Of a stretch of 64,000 nt of DNA, positions 1 through 9,019 are shown piece by piece. The translations under genes and the position numbers were made by a program. Numbering within the stretch: position 1 is the stretch's first letter; the number at the start of each line of letters is the position of its first letter. The DNA is from Hirschia litorea (GTDB lineage: Bacteria > Pseudomonadota > Alphaproteobacteria > Caulobacterales > Hyphomonadaceae): NCBI RefSeq assembly GCF_042665075.1, contig NZ_JBHTBR010000007.1, positions 1 to 64,000 of the forward strand, in the 5' to 3' direction. The notes beneath the pieces were generated by a model that saw only the letters and a list, made by a program, of their open reading frames with translations, made no database searches and had not been told where the DNA came from.

Positions 1-109
1 GTCCTGATTTTTTGATGAGTGAAGGGTTTGTTGTCACCCCATCAATCAGACCGTAGGATTCAAGCTCCCGGATTTCATCGACATTTGCTGTATCTACAAA
101 AAATTTCAT
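1..109 (-). CDS. tal: Transaldolase, N-terminal part (cut by window edge)
   Basis: The leftward frame starts at the ATG at 109-107 and reads MKFFVDTANVDEI, then GVTTNPSLIKKSG. This is the amino end of small transaldolases of the TalB/FSA-like type, where the first Asp and the TTNPSL strand line the Schiff-base barrel. Only about 36 residues are inside the window, so the catalytic Lys cannot be seen. The gene begins 13 bases after the xylose isomerase stop and is almost certainly the third gene of the xylB-xylA operon. There it would feed xylulose 5-phosphate carbon through the non-oxidative pentose phosphate pathway in the cytoplasm. A fructose-6-phosphate aldolase is the main alternative. 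Confidence 0.85.
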   Translation of the reverse strand, partial: MKFFVDTANVDEIRELESYGLIDGVTTNPSLIKKSG

Positions 110-122
110 CAGAAACTTCCGC

Positions 123-1439
123 CTATTTGATGCTTAGGTTGATCAGGTTTTCAAGGTGTTCTTGACGCCCCGAATTGTGAGTGCCGTTTATGCCTTCTTT
201 TTTTGCGTGGTCGGCAATGTCAGCAAGAGATGTTTCTTTTGAAAGGATCATTTTCCCTAGGGTACCTTCCCATCCTTTATAGCGGTTAGCTTTGAAGGAT
301 TCGATTTCGCCTTTTTCTATAATGTCGGCTGCGGCGAGAAGGGCGCGCGCTAAGCAGTCTGCGCCGCCAATGTGGCCGTGGAGCATATCAACTGCATCAG
401 AACTTTGACGGCGCACTTTCGCATCAAAGTTGAAGCCACCCGTATCTAAACCACCGCTTGGCAATAGCTCAATCAACGCCAATGTGATGTCTTTGATATC
501 TACGTTGAATTGGTCTGTGTCCCAACCGTTTTGGTAGTTCCCAGAATTGATGTCGATTGATCCCATAACGCCCAAGGAGACAGCTGTTGCGATTTCGTGT
601 GCGAATGAGTGGCCGGCAAGGGTCGCGTGGTTAGGTTCGATATTGACGTGAACTTCTTTTTCTAAGCCGAAGCGTTGAAGGAAGCCGAACACTGTTGCAG
701 TATCAAAATCATACTGGTGGTAAGAAGGTTCATGCGGTTTTGGTTCAATCAGGATTTTACCTTTGAAGCCAATTTTGTGCTTATATTCTACGACTTTACG
801 CAGCAACGTACCAAAGTTTTCTAGCTCTGTGTTCAGGCGGGTGTTTAGGAGTGTGTCATAGCCTTCACGTCCCCCCCAAAGAACGTAGTTTTCTCCACCC
901 AACTTCATCGTGGTGTCCATACATTCACGGATTTGACGGACAGCCGTTGCGGTCACTTCTGGGTCTGGGTTGGTGAGCCCACCAGCCATATAGCGGCGGT
1001 GTGAGAAGAGGTTAGCGGTTCCCCAAAGTAGTTTGACGCCAGTTTCTTCCTGCTTCTGAGCGAGGCGGTCTGCTGCGCGCGCTAATTCGTTTGATAGTTC
1101 GTCTGGTGTTTCCAAATGTCCGGCAACATCAACATCGTGAAAACAGTAATATGGAAGCCCTAGTTTCGTGAAGAATTCAAAAGCTGCATCCATTTTAAGG
1201 TCTGTAGCTTCTTGAACTGAAGAGGCGTTGTGCCATGTGCGTTCAAACGTGCCTTGGCCGAATGGGTCTGCTCCATCCCAGCAGAAAGAGTGCCAGTAAC
1301 ATACTGCCATGCGCAGGTGTTCGGCCATTGTTTTGCCAAGGACGACTTGGTCTTTGTTGTAGTAACGAAATGCGAATGGGTTGGTTGTGTTTGGCCCTTC
1401 GTATTTGACGGCATCAACACCTTCAAAATAAGTAGTCAT
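123..1439 (-). CDS. xylA: Xylose isomerase
   Basis: The product (438 aa) converts D-xylose to D-xylulose in the cytoplasm, the first step of the isomerase pathway. The usual length is about 440 aa. The catalytic pair sits at H101 and D104 in CFHDVDVAG. The family signature VLWGGREGYDTLL and the metal-site strand ILIEPKPHEP are present, as are the Asp ligands of WDTDQF. One oddity: the loop normally reading DANRGD reads DINSGN. The first metal-ligand Asp is kept, but the Arg and second Asp are replaced. The gene follows xylB after two bases and precedes transaldolase by 13, so one transcript is likely, driven from the promoter with an operator at 3020-3037. Confidence 0.96.
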   Translation of the reverse strand: MTTYFEGVDAVKYEGPNTTNPFAFRYYNKDQVVLGKTMAEHLRMAVCYWHSFCWDGADPFGQGTFERTWHNASSVQEATDLKMDAAFEFFTKLGLPYYCFHDVDVAGHLETPDELSNELARAADRLAQKQEETGVKLLWGTANLFSHRRYMAGGLTNPDPEVTATAVRQIRECMDTTMKLGGENYVLWGGREGYDTLLNTRLNTELENFGTLLRKVVEYKHKIGFKGKILIEPKPHEPSYHQYDFDTATVFGFLQRFGLEKEVHVNIEPNHATLAGHSFAHEIATAVSLGVMGSIDINSGNYQNGWDTDQFNVDIKDITLALIELLPSGGLDTGGFNFDAKVRRQSSDAVDMLHGHIGGADCLARALLAAADIIEKGEIESFKANRYKGWEGTLGKMILSKETSLADIADHAKKEGINGTHNSGRQEHLENLINLSIK

Positions 1440-1441
1440 AG

Positions 1442-2896
1442 TTAGTTTCCTTCAAATTCTGGCGTTAGATTTTTGTAGAGGGATTGGAATTTCTCAAATT
1501 TGGGGCTGAGAGCTTCGATGTCTTGGTCGCGTGGGTTTACGATGTCGACGACAGCAGGGGCGCGGAACATGTCGTTGATGTCGCCGCCTTCTATTCCGTA
1601 GCGCGCAAGTCTGGCTGCGCCCAGGGCTGGACCGGTTGCGGCTCCATCGCGATAGACGAGCGGTCGCCCGATTGCTGCGGAAAGGATGCGCCCCCAATAG
1701 AGAGATAAAGAGCCGCCACCAATGACGGAAACATTGCTCACTTCTGCTTTGGATTTTAAGAGGGCATTGAAGCCATCAGCCATGCCAAAAGCAACGCCCT
1801 CTAAAACCGCTTGGGCAAGGGAGGCTTCATCTGTGTCGTGACCTATGCCAAATAACACGCCTTTTGCATTCGGATTGTTGTGTGGCGTTCGCTCTCCAGA
1901 GAGATAAGGTAGGAAGTGGAGGTCTGAAGCGAATTGGTTGCGTTCTTCCGCTTTTGCTACGAAATTTGCGACATTGCCATCTCCAGTCAGTTTGGCGGCC
2001 CAATCTAAACAGCTTGCAGCACTCAACATAACGGACATTAAGTGCCAGCGGTTTGGGAGTGCGTGACAAAAAGCGTGGACTGCTTTGTCTGGAGAGGGGC
2101 GAAATGCGCTTGTTGCAAGAAATATGACGCCAGATGTACCCAAGGATAGAAGGGCTTCACCATCATTTATAACGCCAACACCGGCTGCTCCTGCCGCATT
2201 GTCTCCGCCACCCGCGATGACAGGAACTTGTTGCATGCCCCAAGCTTCGGCAAGTTCAGGTCTCAGTTTGCCTGTTACCTCGTGGCCTTCATATAACTTT
2301 GGCATATTGCTAGTGGAAAGGCCGCACGGGGACAGAAGCTCTTCGGACCAACGGCGTTCGCCGACATCTAGCCAGAGTGTGCCTGCTGCGTCTGATAAAT
2401 CTGTCGCTTTTTCACCTGTCATGCGTAGGCGGACATAATCCTTTGGGAGAAGGACCGTTTTGATTTGTTTGAATATTTCTGGCTCGTTGCGTTCTAGCCA
2501 GCGGAGCTTTGGGGCGGTGAAGCCGGGCATTACCAAATTGCCACCTTTGGTGAGGTAGTCGGGCTGTTCTTTGGTAAGAATTTCACACTCTTCCATGCAT
2601 CGGCCGTCATTCCATAATATTGCTGGTCTTAGAATGCGATCGTCGGCGTCTAGAATTGTCGCTCCATGCATTTGGCCTGAAAGACCAATCGCTCTGATTT
2701 TGTGTCTGAGCTCTACATCTAATTGAGCAACGGCCATATTAGTGGATGTCCACCAGTCTGCCGGGTTCTGTTCCGACCACAATGGTTTGGGGCGGGAAAT
2801 GGGGAGATCTACAGAGGTTTGTGCTATCGGGGTTCCATCGTTGTCTATTACGACAGTTTTTACGCTGGACGTACCTATATCTATTCCTAGAAACAT
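1442..2896 (-). CDS. xylB: Xylulokinase
   Basis: FGGY-family sugar kinase (484 aa from the chosen start) that phosphorylates D-xylulose to xylulose 5-phosphate. It opens with FLGIDIGTSSVKTVVID (phosphate 1 loop). SGQMHGATILD with WNDGR forms the sugar site, GGGDNAAGAAG and SLGTSG belong to the ATP-binding half, and GGGSLSLYWGRIL lies near the C terminus. The frame stays open to 3049, but the ATG at 2896 fits the family N terminus. The longer start would put the operator palindrome 3020-3037 inside the coding sequence. A middle ATG at 2929 is possible; none of these starts has a strong ribosome-binding site. It is the first gene of the xylB-xylA-tal operon. Confidence 0.94.
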   Translation of the reverse strand: MFLGIDIGTSSVKTVVIDNDGTPIAQTSVDLPISRPKPLWSEQNPADWWTSTNMAVAQLDVELRHKIRAIGLSGQMHGATILDADDRILRPAILWNDGRCMEECEILTKEQPDYLTKGGNLVMPGFTAPKLRWLERNEPEIFKQIKTVLLPKDYVRLRMTGEKATDLSDAAGTLWLDVGERRWSEELLSPCGLSTSNMPKLYEGHEVTGKLRPELAEAWGMQQVPVIAGGGDNAAGAAGVGVINDGEALLSLGTSGVIFLATSAFRPSPDKAVHAFCHALPNRWHLMSVMLSAASCLDWAAKLTGDGNVANFVAKAEERNQFASDLHFLPYLSGERTPHNNPNAKGVLFGIGHDTDEASLAQAVLEGVAFGMADGFNALLKSKAEVSNVSVIGGGSLSLYWGRILSAAIGRPLVYRDGAATGPALGAARLARYGIEGGDINDMFRAPAVVDIVNPRDQDIEALSPKFEKFQSLYKNLTPEFEGN

Positions 2897-3019
2897 TGTT
2901 TGATTTGCTCGCTTTGGTGCGTATTCCATTTGGGTTTGGAGACGCTTTTCTTCCCTAATCGTATTGGGCTTTGGGATTGCAACCATGAAGAATTGTCCCA
3001 GCCATAACGCTTTTCTTGC

Positions 3020-3037
3020 AATGATAGCGTTATCATT
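3020..3037. promoter_or_regulatory. Putative XylR (LacI-type) operator, xylB side
   Basis: AATGATAGCGTTATCATT is an 18-base palindrome with a central CG, matching in 8 of 9 arm pairs. It lies about 125 bases upstream of the xylB start. A near twin lies at 3291-3308 and a LacI-family gene at 5183. LacI-family proteins commonly bind such even palindromes with a central CG. Confidence 0.75.
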
Positions 3038-3290
3038 ACGGTGCTGCAAGTGTCTTTTTTTGTTTTGTGATTCATTCGTCTTTTTTAGCCAGTGGGAATG
3101 CGTGAATAGAATGGGGTAAATTAAAGAAATTTATTTTAGCGATCCCAATGAAATCTAGTGCGGCTTTCCTGAGCCCTGATGACTTTATAGGTTAGAGGTA
3201 AAGCGATTGTTGTCGTGCTCATCCTGAAATTGTTGTTTTAAAACAATTTATTAGTTGTATGCGGTGAGAGTTTTTCGAAACTTTGTTTGC

Positions 3291-3308
3291 AATGATTGCG
3301 ATATCATT
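3291..3308. promoter_or_regulatory. Putative XylR (LacI-type) operator, GH43 side
   Basis: AATGATTGCGATATCATT is the partner of the site at 3020-3037. Both fit AATGATnnCGnnATCATT. It lies about 85 bases before the preferred GH43 start at 3391 and overlaps the alternative ATG at 3283, which argues against translation starting there. Confidence 0.75.
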
Positions 3309-3390
3309 TATCGTGTTGTCTCTTGCGGACGCGTGGTTTTGGTCGTGGATCATTTATTTGGCGCAGGCTTATGAAGCGGAGAATAGTGTT

Positions 3391-4986
3391 TTGAAAAAGT
3401 GTGTGCAGAAGAAAATTCTTAGGAACCCAATTCTCCGTGGTTTTAACCCTGACCCATCCATATGTCGGGTTGGAGATACATATTATATTGCCACTTCAAC
3501 ATTTGAGTGGTTTCCTGGGGTGCAGATATTTGCATCAACGGATTTAGAAGACTGGAAATTGGTTTCCAGACCATTGGATAGTGCGCGACTTTTAGATATG
3601 CGCGGGGTGCCTGATAGCTGCGGAGTGTGGGCTCCGGCTCTATCTTATGCTGATGGTAAATTCTGGCTACTTTATACGAATGTCAGACGTTTTGACGGGG
3701 ATTTTAAAGACACTCCAAATTTTCTGACAACTTGTGAAGAGATAGATGGTGAATGGTCCGACCCAATCTACATAAACGCATCTGGGTTTGACCCGTCTTT
3801 ATTTCATGACGATGATGGCCGCAAATGGGTTGTGAATATGGTTTGGGATCACAGGCATAATCATAGCTATTTTAAAGGCATTGTATTGCAAGAATATTCG
3901 GTCGAAATGCGGAAGGTATTTGGGCCACGCAAGATGATTTTTCAGGGAAGTGAGGCTGGTTATACTGAGGGACCACATCTGTATAAGATAAACGGTGAGT
4001 ATTATCTTATTACAGCTGAAGGCGGTACCGGATATAATCATGCGGTTTCGGTTTGTCGATCAGATAAGATTGATGGTCCCTATGAGATAGACCCCGCAAT
4101 GCATGTCATTACAGCGCAAGGCCAAGCTGGAAAACCCATCCAAAGGACGGGGCATGGCGGGTTGGTGGATACACCTGAGGGTAGATGGTTTCTTACTCAT
4201 CTCTGTTCGCGCCCAATCCCTGGAACGCGACTTAGTCCGATGGGGCGAGAAACCGCCATTCAAGAAGTTTACTTTGATGATGATGGATGGATAAGGCTGA
4301 GGCATCCCGACATTGCATTTGAGATAAAATCTCTCAATGAGGATGAGAAGCAATTAATCCGTTATTCTTTTGATGGCGAGAAATTGCATTCGGATTTTGC
4401 ATGGCTGAGGACGCCATATCCGGAGCGTCTTTTTTCTTTGTCCGCGCGTGAGGGGTGTTTGAGGCTCATTGGACGCGAATCTCCAGGGAGTTTGTTTGAG
4501 CAATCAATTGTGGCGAGGCGGCAAACAGAGCATTGCTATCAGGCAACTACGATTATTGAGTTTGATCCTGATAGTTTTCAGCAAATGGCTGGTTTAATTG
4601 CCTATTACAATCAGCATAAATTCCATTATCTGTTTATTTCTTATGATGATGAAAATGGCAAAACCCTGCAGGTGATGAGTTGTGCAGGTGATTTGAGTTT
4701 GCATGCGCGTGCGCCAATGGGTTTGAAGCCCGTTTCGATCCCTGAAGGCGTACCCATTCATATGAAAGTTGATGTTAAGTTTGATGTTTTGACTTTTTAT
4801 TGGTCTCTGGATGGGGGCGACTGGACACGTATTGGCCCAACGCTTGATGCATCTGCACTGTCTGATGAGGCGGGAAAGGGAGAGGGTGCAAATTTCACAG
4901 GCGCGTTTGTTGGTATGGCATGTCATGATGTGACTGGAATTGGGTTACATGCTGATTTTAGTGCATTTTCATACGCTGAAACATAA
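3391..4986 (+). CDS. GH43 beta-xylosidase (subfamily 11-like)
   Basis: Cytoplasmic-type exo-beta-1,4-xylosidase, about 531 aa, that would cut xylose from imported xylo-oligosaccharides. The N terminus NPILRGFNPDPSICRVGDTY carries the catalytic base Asp (D21 from this start). SGFDPSLFHDDDG carries the pKa-modulating Asp and YTEGPHLYKINGEYYL the general acid Glu. QRTGHGGLVDTPEGRWF is typical of this subfamily, and the last 200 residues match its C-terminal beta-sandwich. The start is uncertain. I prefer TTG 3391, nine bases after GGAG. The ATG at 3283 would add a hydrophobic stretch and overlap an operator. It probably forms a transcription unit with the xylan genes that follow, induced by xylose. 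Confidence 0.88.
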   Translation: MKKCVQKKILRNPILRGFNPDPSICRVGDTYYIATSTFEWFPGVQIFASTDLEDWKLVSRPLDSARLLDMRGVPDSCGVWAPALSYADGKFWLLYTNVRRFDGDFKDTPNFLTTCEEIDGEWSDPIYINASGFDPSLFHDDDGRKWVVNMVWDHRHNHSYFKGIVLQEYSVEMRKVFGPRKMIFQGSEAGYTEGPHLYKINGEYYLITAEGGTGYNHAVSVCRSDKIDGPYEIDPAMHVITAQGQAGKPIQRTGHGGLVDTPEGRWFLTHLCSRPIPGTRLSPMGRETAIQEVYFDDDGWIRLRHPDIAFEIKSLNEDEKQLIRYSFDGEKLHSDFAWLRTPYPERLFSLSAREGCLRLIGRESPGSLFEQSIVARRQTEHCYQATTIIEFDPDSFQQMAGLIAYYNQHKFHYLFISYDDENGKTLQVMSCAGDLSLHARAPMGLKPVSIPEGVPIHMKVDVKFDVLTFYWSLDGGDWTRIGPTLDASALSDEAGKGEGANFTGAFVGMACHDVTGIGLHADFSAFSYAET

Positions 4987-5024
4987 GTGTGAATGCGCCG
5001 TTTGTGGCGATCTAAGTCTTGAGA

Positions 5025-5039
5025 ATGTAATTATTACAT
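5025..5039. promoter_or_regulatory. Palindrome upstream of the LacI gene
   Basis: ATGTAATTATTACAT is a perfect 15-base palindrome in the 196-base gap between the GH43 gene and the LacI-family gene. It does not resemble the xyl palindromes. It may be an operator or part of a weak terminator; its role is unknown. Confidence 0.35.
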
Positions 5040-5182
5040 CTTATAGTTGTTTATAAGAGCGATCGAATCCAAGCTAACCTATTGCAGCGATATGAATTGA
5101 CGCTGTTCAATTGTTGCTAGTGTACTGTTTTAACGCTAGCACCTCTTGCTGCAGTGTCGAATGTTCGAGGGGTTAAGTCATA

Positions 5183-6235
5183 ATGGAAAGACGGCGTATA
5201 ACAGAAGTGCAAGGCACTAGTGGTCGCCGGCTAACTATTGTTGATGTGGCCCGTGAGGCTGGCGTTTCGGTCAAAACCGTGTCGCGTGTTCTCAACGACC
5301 AAAAGGGAGTTGGTGATAAAACGCGTGAGCGGGTTCGCGACATCATGGAGGCGATGGGCTATAAAATAAACAAGGCAGCACGGGACTTACGTTTAAATCG
5401 TCCAACGCTTATCGCACTGCTGCTTGATAACCCCAGCAGGCATATGAGTTCGTTTAACGCTGACCTTCAAATTGGCGCGATGCGTGGATGTAACAAACTT
5501 GGATATTATCTTATCGTTGATGATTACGGATCGCCTGAGAGTGCGTATGAAGAAATCGTCGACAATTCGGATTTGGCTGGTGTGATTGTTTCTCCTGGTT
5601 TGTCGGATAACCTTGGAATGATTGCGGCTTTTGAAGAGCGCAATATTCCTTATGTAAGGATTGCACCACAAAGTGAGATTGAGAGATCATTTTGCGTCTC
5701 TATTGATGATAGGGGGGCATCGCGGGATTTGACCAAGCATTTGCTAGATGCTGGGCATCGTAAAATCGGTGTCATTAAGGGGCACCCAGACCATTTGGTG
5801 AGTGAGATTAGATATATTGGTGTTGTTGAGGCAGCTATTTCGGCTGGCGTAACGATTGACCCCGCTTATGTTTTGCCAAGTTTGTATGATTTTAAATCAG
5901 GCCTGAAGGCTGCGGAAAAGCTCTTGAGTATGAAGGAGCGACCTACGGCTATAATTGCGTCAAATGATGAAGTCGCTGCTGCTGTGATTGCGGTTGCGGC
6001 GAAAAAAGGTATTAAAGTGCCTGAGGAGTTGTCTGTCGTTGGTTTTGATAATGCGCCAATCTCTAACTCGATTTATCCGGCATTGACCACTGTGAATCAG
6101 CCTGTAGCTGAAATGTCTAAAGTTGCCGCTGAACTGCTTATTCGTGACGTCCTCCCCAGCGAAACGCAAGTTAAGCGCGTAATGCTGAACTATAGGGTCG
6201 TATTTCGAGACTCTGTTGCAGATATTTCTAAATAG
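5183..6235 (+). CDS. LacI-family transcriptional regulator (probable XylR)
   Basis: 350-residue repressor with an N-terminal helix-turn-helix at residues 17-40 (LTIVDVAREAGVSVKTVSRV). The LacI hinge helix region and a periplasmic-binding-protein-like ligand domain follow, with ASNDEVAAAVIA and VVGFDNAPISNSIYPALTTV near the C terminus. It lies inside the xylan cluster, so it is the natural candidate to bind the palindromes at 3020 and 3291, and perhaps the GACA-CG-type sites elsewhere in the window. That assignment is inference from position. The start follows a GAGGGG sequence at a slightly long distance. The sequence does not show whether the effector is xylose or a xylo-oligosaccharide. Confidence 0.9.
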   Translation: MERRRITEVQGTSGRRLTIVDVAREAGVSVKTVSRVLNDQKGVGDKTRERVRDIMEAMGYKINKAARDLRLNRPTLIALLLDNPSRHMSSFNADLQIGAMRGCNKLGYYLIVDDYGSPESAYEEIVDNSDLAGVIVSPGLSDNLGMIAAFEERNIPYVRIAPQSEIERSFCVSIDDRGASRDLTKHLLDAGHRKIGVIKGHPDHLVSEIRYIGVVEAAISAGVTIDPAYVLPSLYDFKSGLKAAEKLLSMKERPTAIIASNDEVAAAVIAVAAKKGIKVPEELSVVGFDNAPISNSIYPALTTVNQPVAEMSKVAAELLIRDVLPSETQVKRVMLNYRVVFRDSVADISK

Positions 6236-6290
6236 TTGAAACCATTGAATTTAACTTTTTTGTTGAAGCTTTACTGAAACTGTATATGTT

Positions 6291-6308
6291 AGAGACAACG
6301 ATGGACGT
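6291..6308. promoter_or_regulatory. Putative second-class LacI-like site upstream of transporter
   Basis: AGAGACAACGATGGACGT lies about 110 bases before the GPH transporter. On the opposite strand, AAAGACAACGTTAGACGT occurs at 16038-16055. Related sites lie at 15876-15893, 22041-22058 and 22131-22144. Confidence 0.5.
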
Positions 6309-6416
6309 GCCGAGCTAGTCTGCTCCGCGTGCGTTCATATTGCTGATTGGGATTCTTAAGCTTCGAAGAAAGTTATCGCTCAATCTTATGCAATGTGGTT
6401 CTAAAGGGGAGAGGAT

Positions 6417-7832
6417 ATGAAAGAGCAATCAGATCATAAGTTGTCTGTTGTCGAAAAAGTTGGGTACGCTACCGGGGATCTCGCGGCGAATCTGGTTTTT
6501 CAGACGCTGATGACGTTTTTGGCGTTCTTCTATACAGACATATATAATTTACCAACAGCAACTTCCACCATGATTATTTCAACCGTGGGGATTAGTGCTG
6601 CATTGCTGATAAACCCCATTATGGGGTTGATCGCGGATCGAACGAATACAAAGTGGGGGAAGTTCCGCCCTTGGATTTTGTGGACCGCAATTCCTTTTGG
6701 CCTCATTGCTATTTTGACCTTTAGAACTCCTGATTTGGGTGAGCAGGGAAAGGTCATCTATGCCTTTGTAACTTACACAATGTTGCTTGCTATTTATGCT
6801 GCAAACAATCTTCCCTATGCGGCATTGAGTGGTGTTTTGACGGGTAACATGTCCGAAAGAAATAGCCTTTCTGCCTATCGGTTTGTCGCTGTGATGGCTG
6901 CTCAGTTTATCGTCCAGGTTTTCATGTATCCTCTGGTTTTGATTGTTGGCGATGGCGATGCGGCAGCTGGATTTAGTAAGGTCATGACCACGCTTGCGGT
7001 GTTTGGTTCCTTGCTAATGCTTGTCACCTTTTTCACCACTAAAGAGCGCGTTGTTCCAAAACCTGAGCAAGCGTCGAGTGTTCTTCAAGATACCAAGGAC
7101 ATGTTTTCCAACAAGCCGTGGGTGATCATGTTGGTCTTGACGACAATGGTCTTCTTAGCTTTGGCCCTGAAAGGCGGGTTGTATATATACTATTTTGAAA
7201 ACTACATCAGCGAAGAGGCTATCGTGAAATTCCTCTCCGGTGTTGGTTTTTCTGAGTTGGAAAACCCTTCCGCTTATGCCTTTGGAATATTCAATGGCGG
7301 TGGCATCATAACGATGATCATTGGTATCTTATTTTCCAAGAGCTTGGCGGATAAGTTTGGGAAACGCGACGTTTTTGGCGGAGCCATTTTTCTGGCAACT
7401 CTATTTGTTATCTCAATATATTTTGCTTCGCGGTCTTCTGTTGCATTCGTGTTTGGGATGCAGGCCATACATGGTTTCTTTTGGGGAATTACGATTCCTA
7501 TCCTTTGGGCGATGATTGCAGATGTTGCCGATTATTCTGAGTGGAAAACCGGACGACGAGCTACTGCGATAGTTTTCTCCGCTATGATGATTGGTCTCAA
7601 ACTTGGGTTAGCTTTCGGTCAATCATTAGTGACTGTCGCGCTTGGAGTTATTGGCTATGAGGCGGGCCTTGAGCAGCAGAGTGACGGTGCAATAAACGGT
7701 ATCCGTTTTTCAGTGAGTGTATTGGCGGCAGTGCCGTTCTTGGTCGCTTGCGGTCTGCTGTTTTTCTATAAAATCGATAAATCGATGGAAGAGCGGTTAG
7801 AGCAAGATCTGAAGGCGCGGCGCAGCACTTAG
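6417..7832 (+). CDS. GPH-family sugar:cation symporter (probable xyloside transporter)
   Basis: 471-residue inner-membrane transporter of the glycoside-pentoside-hexuronide family (MFS fold, about 12 membrane helices). The N terminus EKVGYATGDLAANLVFQ and the loop RTNTKWGKFRPWILW are family hallmarks, and ADYSEWKTGRRATA lies in the second half. It starts after a strong GGGGAGAGG ribosome-binding site. The position between the xylose regulator and GH10/GH43 enzymes points to uptake of xylo-oligosaccharides or xylose, but the substrate is inferred. Its upstream region carries the GACAACG-type site at 6291, unlike the xylB arm, so it may have its own promoter. Confidence 0.9.
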   Translation: MKEQSDHKLSVVEKVGYATGDLAANLVFQTLMTFLAFFYTDIYNLPTATSTMIISTVGISAALLINPIMGLIADRTNTKWGKFRPWILWTAIPFGLIAILTFRTPDLGEQGKVIYAFVTYTMLLAIYAANNLPYAALSGVLTGNMSERNSLSAYRFVAVMAAQFIVQVFMYPLVLIVGDGDAAAGFSKVMTTLAVFGSLLMLVTFFTTKERVVPKPEQASSVLQDTKDMFSNKPWVIMLVLTTMVFLALALKGGLYIYYFENYISEEAIVKFLSGVGFSELENPSAYAFGIFNGGGIITMIIGILFSKSLADKFGKRDVFGGAIFLATLFVISIYFASRSSVAFVFGMQAIHGFFWGITIPILWAMIADVADYSEWKTGRRATAIVFSAMMIGLKLGLAFGQSLVTVALGVIGYEAGLEQQSDGAINGIRFSVSVLAAVPFLVACGLLFFYKIDKSMEERLEQDLKARRST

Positions 7833-7872
7833 TCTTTGTTTTTATGTGATGTTCAAAATACGGATGGTTATG

Positions 7873-9018
7873 ATGAAATATAATGTATTGGTGGCTGCCA
7901 TAGCAGCTTTAGGTTTGACGCAATGTGCTCAAACGCGTGAAGTATCCGCTTCAAATAGTGCAACGTTAGCACATGCATATGAGGATCATTTTCTAATCGG
8001 TGCAGCGCTAAACGAGGATCAAATATATCAGCGCAATGCCGAAATAGATGCAATCATCCGTACGCAGTTTAATTCAATTGTTGCTGAAAATTGTATGAAG
8101 TTTGAACGCATTCACCCGAACCAAGGTGGTTTTTTCTGGGATGAGGCGGATGCATTCATAGCTTATGGTGAAAAGCACGATATGGCTGTGATCGGGCATA
8201 CGCTTGCTTGGCATTCGCAAACACCAGAATGGTTGTTTCTTAATGATGAAGGAGACAACGTTGGACGCGAAGAGCTGCTCAAGAGGATGGAGCACCACAT
8301 TACCACGATAATGCACCGCTATAAAGGTAAGGTAAAAGGTTGGGATGTTGTCAATGAAGCGGTTCTTGATGACGGAACGATGCGTCAGAGTAAGTTCTAT
8401 CAGATTATTGGGGAGGACTGGGTCGAGCAAATGTTCCGGATTGCTCAAAAGGCAGATCCGGATGCTGAACTATATTATAATGATTATTCAATGGCGATCC
8501 CTGCTAAGCGTGAAGCCGTGCATGCTTTGGTAAAGGGAATGCAAGAAAAAGGTATCCGTGTGGATGGGGTGGGTATGCAGGGGCATATTAGCCTCGAAGG
8601 ACCGACAATAGATGAGTATGAGGCAAGTTTGGTACGCTTAGCTGAGTTGGGGCTGGTCATGATCACTGAGCTTGATGTGACTGTATTGCCTTGGCCGGGG
8701 ACTGAATTGACTGCTGAGGTATCTATGTCAGTTGAGTTCCAAAATGAGTTTAATCCCTACAAAGATAAGTTGCCTGCTGATGTGTCGAACCAATTGACGC
8801 AAAGGTACAAAGATATGTTTGCATTGTTTCTTAAGCACGAGGACAAAATAGATCGCGTTACGATGTGGGGAGTAACCGATGGTGCAACATGGAGAAATGA
8901 TTGGCCCATGGAGGGGCGCACTGATTATCCATTGCTGTTTGATCGAGCAAACAAAGCAAAACCCGCTGTAGCGGAAATCATTTCACTGACGCAATCTGAC
9001 GACGAGACAAGTGACTAA
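7873..9018 (+). CDS. GH10 endo-1,4-beta-xylanase, lipoprotein
   Basis: About 381 aa, exported as a lipoprotein: MKYNVLVAAIAALGLTQC has a lipobox ending LTQC. Mature residues contain WHSQTPEWL, the acid/base Glu in WDVVNEAVLDDG and the nucleophile Glu in ITELDVTVLP, all GH10 signatures. The length is normal for a single GH10 catalytic domain with no binding module. The frame is open from GTG 7846, but the ATG at 7873 gives a proper lipoprotein signal after GGATGG. It begins 40 bases after the transporter, so an operon is likely. It would cut xylan or xylo-oligosaccharides at the outer membrane or in the periplasm and feed the GH43 enzymes. Confidence 0.93.
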   Translation: MKYNVLVAAIAALGLTQCAQTREVSASNSATLAHAYEDHFLIGAALNEDQIYQRNAEIDAIIRTQFNSIVAENCMKFERIHPNQGGFFWDEADAFIAYGEKHDMAVIGHTLAWHSQTPEWLFLNDEGDNVGREELLKRMEHHITTIMHRYKGKVKGWDVVNEAVLDDGTMRQSKFYQIIGEDWVEQMFRIAQKADPDAELYYNDYSMAIPAKREAVHALVKGMQEKGIRVDGVGMQGHISLEGPTIDEYEASLVRLAELGLVMITELDVTVLPWPGTELTAEVSMSVEFQNEFNPYKDKLPADVSNQLTQRYKDMFALFLKHEDKIDRVTMWGVTDGATWRNDWPMEGRTDYPLLFDRANKAKPAVAEIISLTQSDDETSD

Positions 9019-9019
9019 T

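Larger units (their letters stand above)
2897..3390. promoter_or_regulatory. Divergent xyl promoter region
   Basis: About 490 bases separate the leftward xylB operon from the rightward GH43 gene. The stretch holds two LacI-type palindromes (3020-3037 and 3291-3308), one near each arm, and no convincing protein gene. An open frame runs rightward from an ATG at 3283, but it begins on top of the second palindrome and adds a hydrophobic stretch that GH43 enzymes of this type do not have. Confidence 0.7.

Noticed and set aside
1160..1445. Open frames of 71-88 codons inside xylA
   Set aside because: They overlap a clear xylA gene, have no ribosome-binding site, and their translations look like frame shadows.
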